Notes under the pieces: model-generated
Databases searched by the model: none
What the model was told of the DNA's origin: nothing
What the model saw: the letters and a program-made list of their open reading frames with translations, nothing else
Translations under genes and position numbers: made by a program
Part shown: in pieces, positions 11,102 to 23,053 of the stretch
Layout: each line of letters starts with the position of its first letter
Position numbering within the stretch: position 1 is the stretch's first letter
NCBI GenBank assembly: GCA_963556145.1
Contig: OY744473.1
Location: forward strand, 2,666,001 to 2,730,000
Direction: 5' to 3'
Source of the DNA: Hygrocybe punicea
Taxonomy: Eukaryota > Basidiomycota > Agaricomycetes > Agaricales > Hygrophoraceae
Length of the DNA stretch: 64,000 nt

Positions 11102-12843
11102 CCTATGGCTAGAACTTTTTCATTTGAAGTCAAATGCTTTAATGCAATGGCCTTGAGAGCTTTGGCACTTTTGTTGGAATATTCTTCACCTGTCAAACCA
11201 TGAACAACAAATAGACATTTGCCTGATTCAACACCATCTTCTTCTTCAATGTCATTGATAGCTGTCGACTCTGGATTTTTATTTGTAAATGATTGATGAT
11301 AATCTACGACAACTGGAGGACCATTTTCTGGATACTGATCAAGATTTCTTTGTGATATCTCCAGATCATAATAATCACAATGATTCAACTTCAACCATTC
11401 CAATGCTGCTTTAACCTTGTTTCTTCTTACAAGAAGAGGTGTTCTCTCAAAGTCTGATTTAGTGGGCTTACATGGTCCTGTATAAATAAATGCCAGAACT
11501 TCATCCAAGTCTTCAATGGGTGGAGGTAGAATATCATACACTTTAGGAATAGGATTAGCAAAGGTGATTGCATTCGCTCTCATTTTGTGCATTCCTGAAG
11601 ATACTCTTACAATACAATGATTGTGTCATACTCTTGCAACCAGCAACTGTTCTGCAAATGATAAATCCATCAACTGTACTGGAACATCTCCTAACCATTT
11701 TCCATTCGCTAATGACAACAGAGGAATCTTATTTTTGGTCAAAGATTTATGGCAACTTGTGCACATACTGTGCAGCTGTTTAATTAAGACAGGGCCATCC
11801 AAGCCTTTGATAGGATCTTCAGCAGTCAATCGCTCTTTTTGTGTCACACCTGGGTTTATCAATATTTTCAAGTCTATGTTGACATTCAAGAGTTTTAATA
11901 AATATTTAATTGGAGTCAATTGACCACATATAGCACATCCTGATTCTGATACCTGATCAGGTGACATATCTTGACATGCGTTAGTTATAATTGTATGTTG
12001 TAGAGCAGCTGTGAGAGGTAGAGGTGGAAACATGTTTTTATTTTTATTTTTGTATTTTTGTTCTGACTTTGCATGATTTAATTTATATTCTACACCTTTT
12101 GTTTGTTGATATCTTGTTACTGATTGCAAATTTTTTACTTTGTATTCTATATTTTGGCTTTGATATCATTTCACTGCTCTTACATTAGATGCCTTTGATT
12201 CCTTATGTAAAACTTCAATATCTATGACATCAAATACAGATAGATATTGAGCACAATTCACACATATATGGCTCTCGATTGAAGTTTGAATATCTGCCTT
12301 ATGAGATCTAGCATATGTGACAATATTATGAGCTGCTGCAATGGACTTTAGTTGATCTGTTGTTAATTGTGGTAATAACACATCCCATGGTACAAAACAT
12401 GTTAATGTATTTAACGTATCACTTCTTGTATCTGATTGTTTTATATATTCTCTGAATTTGAATTTCACATTAGTAGGATATCATATGGAATTTGATAAAT
12501 AAGGAGACAGCTCATTAAATATGAACAACTTTGATCCACCACCAACAATATAATGCATATTTGTATTGTTCTCCTTGGTATCATCATTAGAGCAATATTT
12601 ATTATCTGATGCAGATTCATGTTTCAAAGCAGTGGCACATATGACATTAAGACCCATGAAATATTGTGAATAATATACCAGAAATACTTGAAAGATAAAA
12701 ATTAAACTATAAATCATTAATATTCGATATTTTTGTATATATACTGCAAAGTCATGTGCAGCATACATGTTTTGTAGCAGCTTTAGATGTATTCTTTGAC
12801 ACTTCCTGAGAAGTATTTCATGTACAAATAATAAGTTATGCAT
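11102..12843 (-). pseudogene. Helitron copy D: N-terminal repeats and DUF6570 region (broken)
   Basis: Minus-strand homologue of copy A. From the right: an N-terminal part with VGGGSKLFIFNEL (about 12530), a segment related to KSIAAAHNIV (about 12340), degenerate Q/K-rich repeats, then FPPLPLTAALQHTI, CAICGQLTP, CTSCHKSLTK, GKWLGDVPVQL, and HNHCIVRVSSGMHKMRANA, YTGPCKPTKSDFE, HGLTGEEY. Stops occur near 12480, 12170 and 11623 (an RV stop just before HNHC). It ends at 11102 after LAIG, where a Helitron-like end begins. It is about as diverged from A as E is, so it is an independent copy. Confidence 0.85.
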
Positions 12844-13079
12844 GGATGCATTGACATATAAAAGAAGTCATACATAGAATTCAATAATGAATGGTAGTTC
12901 TTTGTGGGGCTTTGAAATCCAATGGTGTGAACCAAGGTGATCTATGTTGGGAAGACATTGTACTGTTTCTTCTGTTATATGTGAGATATATGAGAAGAAT
13001 GGTAATCTCCACTATTGTTTAATACACTCTTTTGGGACACATGATGAGCAAAATAATCACATATTGTCTGTGTCCTTGA

Positions 13080-13560
13080 AATCAATTTCTGTAGTGCATC
13101 AATAGAATGATAGAAAAACACCATATCCTGGAGTGCATCAGGTTGATAATCTAGTAGCCTGTGTTGGAACACATGAGCAAGATGATAAGGAGATATTTGT
13201 GTCCTTGAATGCAGGTTCTGCGGTGCATAAACAGAATGATAAAAAAGCACCATATCCTGGGGTGTATGATAACAGTAGTATAATGCCCAGTCTTGGGACA
13301 GATTAATAAGACAATAAGACGATATTTGTGTCCTATCCTGGGGTGTATCAGGACAATAATATAACACCCAATCTTGGGTCAGATGAATAAGATGATCAGA
13401 AGATATTTGTGTTCTATCCTGGGGTGTGTCAGGATGATATAACACCCAGTCTTGGGACAGATGAACAAGACGATAAGATGATATTTGTGTCCTTAAACTC
13501 AAGTTCTGTGGTGCATAAACAGAACGATAAGCAAACACCACATCCTGGGGTCTGTCAGGA
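13080..13560 (-). repeat. Tandem repeat S4 (units about 80 and 140 bp)
   Basis: Repeated phrases are TATCCTGGGGTGT(A/G)TCAGGA, AACACCCA(A/G)TCTTGGG and GATATTTGTGTCCTT. Long units contain an extra GGTGCATAAACAGAA block. The repeat is open on the minus strand and would give a run of Q, D and T-rich residues, but no start or context supports a gene. Bases 12844-13079 and 13561-13969 show no other recognisable feature; both are AT-rich or low in information. Confidence 0.65.
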
Positions 13561-13969
13561 TTATAATGTAACACCAAGCCATGTACCATGTAAACAAGGC
13601 CACCAGAGATTTCTGGTGCTTTAATCAATGGTAAGATAAACCAACCTGTCTTTGTGAAGAAATTACATATGCAATGATGCATTGGCATTGGCATTGGCCT
13701 GTCATGCAACACAAGTTAAATGAATGGTCAGAATGTGTCACTGACAACAAGGAAGGAACCGTAAAACAGACATGAGGACCAGAGGGAATGGGGAACAGCA
13801 GGAGCAGTAGAAACACAACGCAGTGGAATAGCATGTTATACACTCGCAGATGATGTGTCATAAGCATAGCATTGAGATTTCACATAAATTTTCAAATTGA
13901 TTATATAATATTTAATTTCTATTTAATAATTAAATATAAGTAAATATACTAGTCAAACAATAAAGAGCC

Positions 13970-14800
13970 TGACACCCCCAACTTTGCATTTTCAACAGAA
14001 ATATGGTATGGGGATGTAGATGACCCAGGGGTGTAGGCCGGGGTGTCCTGGTGGATGAAAACAGGGGGGGTGGTTGGGCAGACGCCGGAATGCGAGGGCC
14101 TGAGACCCCCCAACCCCTCATATTCAACTCGAAAGAGGTGCGGGGGGTGTACACTGGCAAAGGGGGATCGGAAACCGGACAGGGTGGGGCGTCCCGGGGG
14201 ATGAAAAGAGGGGGGGCTTGCTGGTTGGGCAGACAGGCGGAATGCGAGGGCCTGGGACCCCCCAACCCCTCGTTTTCGACGCGAATGAGGTGCGGGGGGT
14301 GTAACCTAGCCGGGGGTAGTCGAAAAACCCGCGGGACGGGCTGTCTTGGGGGATGAAAAAGGGGGTGTTGCTGGTGGGGCAGACAGGCGGAATGAGAGGG
14401 CCTGAGACCCCCCGACCCCTTGTTTTCAACACGAATGAGCTGCAGGGGGTGTAGACTGGCCGGGGGTGGTCGAAAACGTAGCGAGGTGGGGCATCCTGGT
14501 GGTTGAAAAACGGGGACGGTGGTGGTTGGGCACACAGCCGGATTGTGTGGTCTTGAGACCCTGCGGTCGCTCGTTTTCGATGCGAACGAGGTGCGGGGGG
14601 TGGAGACTGGCTGGGGGTGGTAGCAAACGGGGTGGAACGAGCTGTCCTGGTTGTTGAAAAAGGGGGGGTGGTGGTGGTTGGGCAGACAGCCAGATCGCGA
14701 GGGCTTGAGACCCCCCGACTGCTCGTTGTCAACGGAAACAGAGCACGGGGGGTGTAGCCTAGACGGGGGAGGTGGATGAAGAAATGGGGATGGGATTGCT
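13970..14800 (-). repeat. Satellite S1 array (5-6 units)
   Basis: Five to six units of about 145 bp with GAGACCCCCC, a CTCGTTTTC-like core, a GAGGTGCGGGG-like core and GATGAAAA. This is one of the most regular S1 arrays in the window. A 291-codon open frame runs through it on the minus strand because each unit lacks stops in that frame; the protein would be a Pro/Arg/His-rich repeat and has no start context, so I reject it as a gene. Confidence 0.8.
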
Positions 14801-14816
14801 TTCACATTGGACTATC

Positions 14817-15533
14817 TAGTGTTGCCGAAGTTCAGTTCAGTCCGGTTCCGACCCTTTTTGGCGGAACCACGAACTGAACTTCAGCTCCGGTTTGGCGCAT
14901 GGCCAAACCTGGACCCGGACGGCATTGAACCGTTGCTCCGCATTCGGTCTGGGTTCAGACGCGGTCTGAACCCCGGACCGAGGTGGGCTCACCCCATGAG
15001 CTCCGTTCTCCTCGCGAATGGCAGGCACGTATCAATCGATACGGCGCTACACTTCGCGAGGTAGTTGGGCTGCGGCTGCCCCGCGTCCGTTGGCATTGCG
15101 TTGGCGTTGGCATCCATCTTGTGCCAATGTGGTTGCGATGTGGTCGCAGTCGAGTTGCCTGCCGCAAATAACATTAGTAAAGTTAAGAAAAAAATGGAAG
15201 CTTACCTTTGAACACAACACAATTTGTGTTGTGTTCAACCCGCGTTGAAGTTGCTGTGTTGCGTGAAAGGTCACGGCCGGTCACATGATGCCGTTTAACA
15301 CGAAATAGTAAGTAAAGAAATACGAAAAACAAATGAAATCAATACCTTAAAAATATCCGCGTTTGCGGTTTGAACGCGGTTTGGAGCCGTTCAGGAAATC
15401 CGGCAGGCCTCAAAACCCGGAACTGAACCCGCGGTCCGGTTCAGCACTTGGCTGAACTTAGACCGAACTTAGGGTTCGGTTCGGGGTTTGAACCGGGTTC
15501 GGCTAGGTTCGGAACCGAACTACGGCAACACTA
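14817..15533. mobile_element. hAT-like MITE, copy 1 (717 bp)
   Basis: Ends are TAGTGTTGCC at 14817 and GGCAACACTA at 15524-15533, extended by GAAGTTC/GAACTACG similarity. The 8-bp duplication GGACTATC (14809-14816 and 15534-15541) is exact. Terminal sequence and 8-bp duplication fit the hAT superfamily. There is no transposase frame. Many GGTTC/GAACC and TTCGGTTC motifs crowd the subterminal parts. A 27-base palindrome (AACACAACACAA-TTGTGTTGTGTT core) lies near 15211-15237. This copy lacks the CAG-triplet array of the other three. Confidence 0.85.
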
Positions 15534-15659
15534 GGACTATCATTTTTATTTTCCCACAGTTACAAAATATTTCACACAGCTTAGAAGAATCAGTTCTCAT
15601 GGCTTGTAAAATCAGCGTTCGCAACAGCGGCGGAAAACACATAAAACGGGACTTGTATT

Positions 15660-17186
15660 ACAACAAATGAATGTGTCACTGTCTCACCATATCGTGAATA
15701 CTGAAGCTACTGAAGTTGTCATGGGGATGTTGAAGCAACCAACTGCTGAATAAGCAGAAAGTGGTTAGCAAAATCACCTCGGGCATTGAGGTGATCTCTT
15801 GCTTGCCACTTTCACATCCAAACATGGACATATCTAGCAATATCATTATTATTATCAAATTAATTAATTTAATTTAATTAAATTGATTTGTTCTAAATGT
15901 TACCAAATGGTTTATGCTGGCAGGTCTTGAAAAAGAGAGGCTGGGCCAGGGCTGCTATATACATAAGCTGGGGGTGGTCGAAAACCAGCTGGGTGGGTGG
16001 CCTGATGGGCACAAACAGGCTGATGCTGGTGGTTGGACAGATGGCAGGAGCGCAACATCCTGAGACCCCCCAACCTCTCATTTTCAACCGCAATGAGGTG
16101 CGGGGGGGACACGGGGGGTCTATTCAAGTTGCGGGTGGTCGAAAATGGGTGGGAAGGGAATGCTGTGGATGTTAAAAAAATGGGGGTGGGGTGGGTTGGA
16201 CAGATGGCAGGCGTGCGAGGCTCTGAGACCTTCAGACCCTTCAGTTTCAACGGAAATGGGTTGCAGGGGGCATACACGATCCAGGGGTGGACACAAATGG
16301 GGTGGGATGGGTGTCCTGGTGGTTCAAACCAGGGCAGAGGTGGTGCTGGGGCAGACAGCATGAACGTGAGGGCTTGAGACCCCCTGCCTGCTCGTTTTCA
16401 ATGCAAACAAAGGCTGGGGGGTGTACACGAGCTGTGGGTGGTCGAACATAGAGCAGGATGGGTGTCCTGGTGGTGGACCAAAGGAGGGGGCAGTGGTTGG
16501 GCAAATGATGGGAGCGCACGGTCCTGAGACCCCCCAACCCCTCGTTTTCAGCACACATGAGGTGCAGGGGGTGCAGACATCAGTACCAGACCAAGAAAAT
16601 AAACTATGTACTTTCCTTGGTGTACACCACTGCCCGACAATCTTGCTGTTGAGCCACAGAAGGTTTTGCACTTAACTGAGCTTGAAAGCTCTCCTGTTCA
16701 TTTCGGACTCCACTTGAATTTCAGCCACAACTCTGGACCACCCTCACTTGTTTGCATTCTAGAGACTCAGATATGATGTTCCCCAGGTGCCTTATGTGGA
16801 CAAAAGTGTACCATACATGCCATAGAATATGGCTAGAAATTACCACATTTTACATTGCAGTATTACACTAGTTATTGAATCTATACTCATTTCCCTTGCA
16901 CAAAATAGCTCACAGGTAGCCCAAATTATACCACATCCACTCCATAATATTTTTCCAGCACGACAGTGTCAATCACATACTCCTTGTCTATTTTCATGAG
17001 AATCCATGATGTGTGAAAGTGAATAAAGGCTCTGAATTACAGAATGAAACCAGTCAACAGGGATTTTGAACTCAGTTTCTATATTTGGACACATTTTTCC
17101 CTCAGTCCCTGAGATGAATGAATCACCTCAATGGCTGAAAACTGGGTTTATAAGAACGGGTTTTCCATAAATGGAAGAACTCGTAA
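15660..17186 (-). mobile_element. Helitron-like module Z (reverse of units X and Y)
   Basis: On the minus strand it starts at 17186 with TTACGAGTTCTTCC and the hairpin, then the blocks ACTGGGTTT..., a section around 16680-16860 with GCTTTCAAGCTC, satellite S1 (16600-15930) and the block AGAAAGTGGCAAGCAAGAGATC (about 15800). The same order is found in X (26453 on) and Y (46700 on). It cuts Helitron copy B exactly before CAGTGGAGCAACAAGG, which is continuous in copy C. The other end is not clear; a hAT element lies beyond 15533. Confidence 0.55.
15930..16600 (-). repeat. Satellite S1 array inside module Z
   Basis: Four to five diverged S1 units, recognised by GAGACCCCCC, the TTTTCAA-like core, and GTCCTGGTGGT. 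The units are less regular than at 13970-14800. No gene is called from the open frames on either strand. Confidence 0.7.
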
Positions 17187-19759
17187 CAGTGGAGCAACAA
17201 GGATGTCTCACACTTCACATGCACATGCTACTATGGCTCAAAGGATGTTTGTCACCTCAGGAAATCAGAGATAGAATAATGGATCCAAATTCAGATTTCC
17301 AACAAGCTTTTGTTCAGTATCTAGAAAGAGTACATATTGGTGAATTCATGACTGGAACAATGGATGAAGTCAAAGCTAAAGTCAACCAGAAATCTACACA
17401 AGAAGACTACAAAGATCCCACTCAGACTCTGCCTGAAGCACCCCCACCCATGTGTACAATTCAGCATGATATGAACATTGACAACAATTGTAATGATTGC
17501 AAACAGGTCAATTCATGGTGGGACAGATTTGCAAACACTGTTGATCATTTGATTTTACGATCCAATGTTCATAATTGTGGCAGAAATAGTTCAAACAATG
17601 AGAAAGTCCAGAGAAAAGACAGACCCAATTGCATGAACAAGCATGGAAAATGCAAAGCTAGATTTCCCAGACCTTTGTTTGAATCAACACAGGTAGACCC
17701 AAAAACTGGTGCATTGAATATGAAAAAGGGTGAAGCATGGATCAATACATTGACACCACTTGTGACTTTTCTACTTTGCTGCAATTCTGATGTTACAAGT
17801 CTTCTTTCTGGTACTGCAATCAAAGCTATTGTAGCATATATCTCTGACTATATTACAAAACCTGGATTGAAAACATATAGCATATTTGATACCATCAGAA
17901 GTGTGTTTGACAGGAACTCAGAAATGCTTGGAGGATCCATGAAAAGAAAAGACAAAGCTAGAAAACTCATCACCCAGATCATAAATGCTTTGACTGCAAA
18001 ACTTGAAATTGGTGGACCAATGGCTTCAATGTATCTGCTTGGCAACCCTGACCATTATACAAGTCATAAATTCATTCCTGTTTATTGGAGAAACTATGTG
18101 AGAGAAGTCCAGAAAGCTTGGAATCCAGATGAAAATGATGGAATGCAAGTTGAATCTGAAAAGGTAGTCCTGCACAATCAAAAGGGAAAATTCATAGGAC
18201 TTTCTGCTGTGCATGACTACATTTACAGACCAACTCATTTTGAAGACATGAATTTATATGAATGGGTTCAGGGTGCAGAAAGAGTCAAGAGAAACATTCA
18301 AAAACCTCATGATGAAATAAACAGTGATGATGAGTTAGATGTCCTGGAATCTGAGCCACAAACTGCAACTCACAAAAAAACTTCGAAATCTAATGTACAT
18401 ACCAGTAATGACCTGAGCATAGAATTTGATGATCTGAATATCAAAGATGATGAAAATTTTATAGAATGTGATTCAGAGGACAATGAGTCTGATAGCACTG
18501 AGTCTGTCCAAGAAGATACCAAGCTTTTCCTAGAAGATCACTCATTGTATGAAACACACTGCATAGAATTCAGTCAAAAGAAGCAGCATGTTGTTCCAAA
18601 CTTTGTTGGAGGTTCATTGCCCAGACGTGATAGAGGAGACAGAGAATATTATTGCACCACAATGCTCACTCTGTTCAAACCATGGAGATCTGGCAATGAC
18701 CTCAATTGAACTGGAATCATGGGATGAAGCATTCACTGATCATGACTTCACTGACAGGCAATTAGAAATTATGGACAACTTTAATCTGAGATATGAATGC
18801 CTTGATGCTAGAGATGACTATTCTGCTCAGCTTAGACAAGGAGCAGTGTTAGATGGTACTTGTCCACAATTTATGACTTCAGACATAATTTCACACTTGG
18901 ATGATGACAACATTCAAAATGGTGGTGACTTTGGAGATGACAATTATGAGCAAGACAAAAACAATGCAGATTATGGCACCAACAAATATTCTGAACTTGG
19001 TCAACATGGTAGACTGATCAAAGCTCAAATGGATGCCACTGAAAACATTGTCAGAAACATTGGTTGGCTTGATCCATGTCTAGATGGTTCTATTACTGTA
19101 AATTCTGCTCCACTTGAAGTTGAAATGAATCAACCTGGTACTCAATGGAAACAACTTATTCAAGAACAGAGACAAGAAATACTAGATGAACGAAATCAAT
19201 ATATTCCTGCAAACTCAAAGTTGATTTCACGCAAAACAAATACTGATCCAAATGACAAGGATGTGATGATTGTGGACCAATCATACTTGATGCAAAATTT
19301 TAGAGCTGAAAATGCAGAGCGACAACAGCTAATTGATGTTACAGTTAGAAAATTCAGCTTGAACACTGAGCAAAAAAGGGCCTTTAGAATCATTGCAAAT
19401 CATGCTCCATCTTCTAGCAGTGAGCAGTTGAAAATGAATATTGCTGGAATGGCTGGCACTGGAAAATCACAAGTCATCAAAGCAGTTGTTGAGTTCTTTG
19501 ACAATGTACATGAGTCTCACAGATTTGTTATTCTTGGTCCTACTGGTACTTCTGCAGCTCTACAAAATGGCTCAACTTATCACTACTTCCTGGGCATCAA
19601 TCCAAACATGTCAAATAGAAATGAAGCAATGGGCATTGCTCAACTAAAAGGTAGACTAGAAGGAGTTGACTATATTTTCATTGATGAAGTCTCCATGCTG
19701 TCTTGTCATGATCTCTACAAAATCAGTGCTAGACTTGCTAAAGCTTTGAACATTCATGA

Positions 19760-20727
19760 TGAGGGGTGACCAAACAGGTAGTAAGTAGTACTACTACTCT
19801 ACTGAGGTAGTAGTACTCGAGTAGTACTACTACTCTACTGAGGTAGTAGTACTCGAGTAGTAGTCGGCCACTTAGTTTAGTAATCATTCCGAGTGGCCAA
19901 ATTGAAATGTACTGCAACAAATTTAAATAAAAAAAACTATTTACAATGTCTCCTTTTGGGTGGGCTGATCTCCGGCACGTACACAACTCTGGTCTTGATT
20001 TTGCTGCACAAAAAGGGTTAGTGTCGACTGAGTTAGGCTACATGTAACATACCAGTGCCCACGCCCCTTTGGAGGTGATGCTACTGGCAGATCTGGATCT
20101 GGTTCAGGAGACGCGTCGCCATTGGATGCCACTGGCAGATCAGGATCTGGTTCAGCAGACACGTCACCATTGTCCATGTGCATGAGGGTGTCCTGAAGGT
20201 CCTGCGGGACATGCTGCACAAATCAAATGTTAGAAGTGGTGCGAATGACGAATCAGAATGGCTTACCACTGATACGAATCGCTGGAGATCCTCGTCAGAG
20301 ACACTGACAAGGATCTTCTCAATCTCGGGTTTGAGAGGTGAGGTTGGGCCGGCCATTGCAATAGAGAGGATTGTGAGTGAAAATGAGAGGATGTGGTGGC
20401 ATCTGTGGAATGGGGTGGTAGTTAAATGCGGAATGAAGGAAGACTGCCACATACCGTAAGGGTGAGAGGCCACACTCGAGTGTGGCCTTACATACAAATG
20501 TGGGTGAGTGGTGTATGAACGAGAGGCAATGAAAAGAGAGGCGACGACCAGCGCCTCAGGAAGTTGGGGAGATGGCGACCAGCGCCTCAGGAAGAGCCAT
20601 GAATGGCGGGAGGGGATGAGGGTATGGTGAAGATGTAGAGCGCGATAAGACTTACACTCGATCACAAGACTATCCACGTGGCACCATTCTAGTAGTAGTA
20701 CTACTTACTACCTGTTTCGTATATACT
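19760..20727. mobile_element. Mutator-like TIR element (968 bp) inside the helicase
   Basis: The 9-bp repeat CATTCATGA lies at 19751-19759 and 20728-20736, and deleting the insert plus one repeat restores the helicase frame ...NIHDMPFGGINMIFAGDF. Inverted repeats with AAACAGGTAGTAAGTAGTAC (19772 on) and the complement near 20692-20717 lie about 10 bp inside the ends. Next to the left repeat is a short tandem array of CTCTACTGAGGTAGTAGTAC (19788-19862). A 9-bp duplication is typical of Mutator-like elements. No transposase is present; a small gene on the minus strand fills the middle (19937-20356). Confidence 0.75.
19937..20356 (-). CDS. Small three-exon gene carried in the Mutator-like element (105 aa)
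   Basis: Exons on the minus strand: 20356-20267 (30 codons), 20213-20053 and 20003-19937, with introns of 53 and 49 bp. Both introns have GT...AG borders (GTAAGCC...TTGTGCAG; GTATGTT...TTGTGCAG), and the frame runs through both junctions to TAG. The protein starts MAGPTSPLKPEIEKIL, has SDEDLQRFV, then an acidic, Pro-rich middle with the repeated phrase EPDPDLPVAS, and a basic end. No domain is recognised. It may be a captured host gene or a gene of the element itself. The gene model is from sequence only; the exact splicing is inferred. Confidence 0.55.
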
Positions 20728-22239
20728 CATTCATGACATGCCATTTGGTGGAATCAACATGATATTTGCTGGAGACTTTGCTCAGTTACCACCAGTTGGA
20801 GGTGCACCATTGTACAGTGGAACAGTTGGCACTCAGATCACATCAGCATTGACAACACACTCTCAGGTAACTGCAATTGGAAAAGCACTCTGGCATCAAG
20901 TAACCACAGTTGTGATTCTCAGAGAAAACATGAGACAGAGGACACAAACAACTGAAGATGCATTGTTCAGAACTGCCCTTGTCAACATGCGCTATGGCAA
21001 GTGTACCGCACAGGACATTCAACTTTTGAGAACCAGAATTGCAGGCAAACGTCCAGACCAGCCCAACATTGCCTCCAAAATTTTTAGAAATGTTCCCATC
21101 ATATGTGGCATTCACTCACAGAAGAATCAAATCAATCTTCTTGGATGTGAAAGATTTGCTTCAGATACCAATCAAAACTTGACTAACTTCTATTCCATTG
21201 ACAAATGGGGAAAGGACAAGGAGTCTAGTGTGAGAAACAAGTCACAGTCCAAATCTAAAGCAGTACATCAATCCAGTGATATAGATTTTGATACACAAAG
21301 AGACATATGGAAAGTATGACATGCTGCCACTGATAACTTTGCTGGGAAACTCTCGTTGTGTCTTGGTACGCCTGTGATGCTTCGCAACAATGATGCCACT
21401 AAACTCTGCATTACAAAAGGACAAGAGGGATTTGTTGTTGGCTGGCAGTCAATGAAAGCAAGTCATGGCAAAAGAGTACTTGACACCTTGTTTATTGAAC
21501 TGGACAAACCTCCAAAGCTGATCCAGATTCCAGGACTTCCAGACAATATAGTGCCCATTGTAAAAAACACCAAGACAATTCAGTGTGTGTTTCCCAGTGA
21601 CCTGAAGGAATCCATTGAGAGACAACAAGTTTGGGTGCTACCTAACTTTGCAATGACTGCTCATGCTGCTCAAGGAAAAACACGTCCATTCAATGTTGTG
21701 CACTTAAACAGTTGCTTCAACCACATGTCATATTATTCTTCATTGTCTAGAAGTGCTTCTGCTGCTGGAACTGTAATAATTCAAGGCTTTGACACTAAAG
21801 TGATCACTAGAGGTTGTTCTGGATATCTTAGACAAGAATTTAGAGAACTAGAATTGCTTGATGAGATTACAAGGATTAGATATGAAGGCACTTTGCCTGA
21901 TCACATTGATGCTGGTACACGCTCAGTTATGCTTCGAAACTTTCAGCAGTGGAAGGGAATTCACTATGTTCCTGCCAAAACTGATACTGCTATTAAATGG
22001 TCACCAACTGATCCATTACTATTGGCTCATACAGTCCCTGATAGCCCATGGCAATTGGTTGAAAAAGGCAAAGGAAAACAGAAAGCAGCTGTAGTTGCAA
22101 CTTCATTTGTTCCAGCAAAAGGCTCAGTTGCTATTGCTTCCACCCACAAACATTCACTTGACACAAACAATGAACCAGTAGCTAAAAGGCCTCGGATCAC
22201 CAAAGACCATGTCAACAAAAGATCAACAAGCAAGCAACA

Positions 22240-23053
22240 GGTTATTAACTCTCCAGCTGGACTGATCTGGGATAGAAATGACTACAGCTGTGCATATGAC
22301 TCATTGTTGGTGATTCTGTTTGATCTGTGGAAAGACAATCATGCAGAGTGGTGCACAGTATTCAGAAGCATGAATGATCATTTGACCACATTGTCTCATG
22401 GTTTTCCACAGGTGTTGCACAAAAATGTGGCATTTGAACAGCTCAGAGATCACCTTAGAACTACACTGCATAACATGAATCCTACAGACTTTCATAGAGG
22501 CACTGTGGGCATCAGTGTTGCAAATCTGGATATGGAGTTGTTTAAAGTCAATGACATTGTAGCCTCTTCTCAACATGAATGTTCTCAATGTGACTTTGCA
22601 GAAGAACCCATTGATGACAGACTAGGCTATGTGTTACATGCTGATGACACCATTAAACAGTCTACTATGAATTGGGTTGATACCTTGTCACAGAAAACCA
22701 ATAGAAGATGTCCTGATTGCAACAGCAGAATGAGTCAACTTGTATTTTATAATGAAGCACCACATATTCTTATTCTAGAGTATCCATTCAAAAATATTAA
22801 AACCAGTCATAGACTAGAATTTGTTTCAGAGACTGGCACAAAGACATTAGAACTTAGAGGCATTGTATATCATGGTCAATATCATTTCACCTCACGTATT
22901 ATTACTGCACAGAAACAAGTGTGGTATCATGATGGAATGATTACAGGCAACTCTTGTTCCAGAGACACTGTCCTTACACAACTTTCAGACCATGATATCA
23001 GACACTGTAAAAATAGAAACCTTGTACTAGCTATTTATGCTCAGAGTCTTTGA
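22240..23053 (+). other. C-terminal ubiquitin-protease-like (C19/USP-like) domain of Helitron B
   Basis: After the helicase a separate segment reads GLIWDRNDYSCAYDSLLVIL, resembling the cysteine box of ubiquitin-specific proteases (cysteine at 22289-22291). Then come two CxxC pairs (CSQC near 22580 and CPDC near 22710) as in the USP zinc finger, and GIVYHGQYHFTSR with WYHDGM, resembling the His box (second histidine at 22883-22885). Fungal and animal Helitrons may carry protease domains, for example OTU in Helentrons. The assignment here is by motif pattern only; an OTU-like or other cysteine-protease fold is the alternative. The upstream KRPR may be a nuclear signal. Confidence 0.5.

Larger units (their letters stand above)
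17187..23053 (+). pseudogene. Helitron copy B: Rep (HUH) nuclease plus PIF1 helicase plus protease-like tail
   Basis: Back two thirds of a rolling-circle Helitron transposase. The Rep part has the HUH motif HMHMLLW near 17217-17237, CMNKHGKCKARFPRP, and the tyrosine pair in AYISDYITKPG near 17832-17865. The PIF1 helicase has Walker A GMAGTGKS (about 19448), Walker B FIDEVSML (about 19678), GDFAQLPPVGG (about 20774) and a C-terminal TAHAAQGKT (about 21655). A charged linker with SDDELDVLESE joins the two. It is inactive as read: one-base frameshift near 18700 (GNDLN stop versus SIELESWDEAF), an in-frame TGA near 21318, and a 968-bp element at 19760-20727. Its 5' border is cut at 17187 by module Z, so the DUF6570 part is missing; copy A may have been its front but about 430 bp between them are absent. 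Confidence 0.92.

Noticed and set aside
13930..14805. Long Pro/Arg-rich open frame (291 codons) as a gene
   Set aside because: It is satellite S1 read in one frame; the same occurs in the other S1 arrays and no start context or conservation supports a protein.
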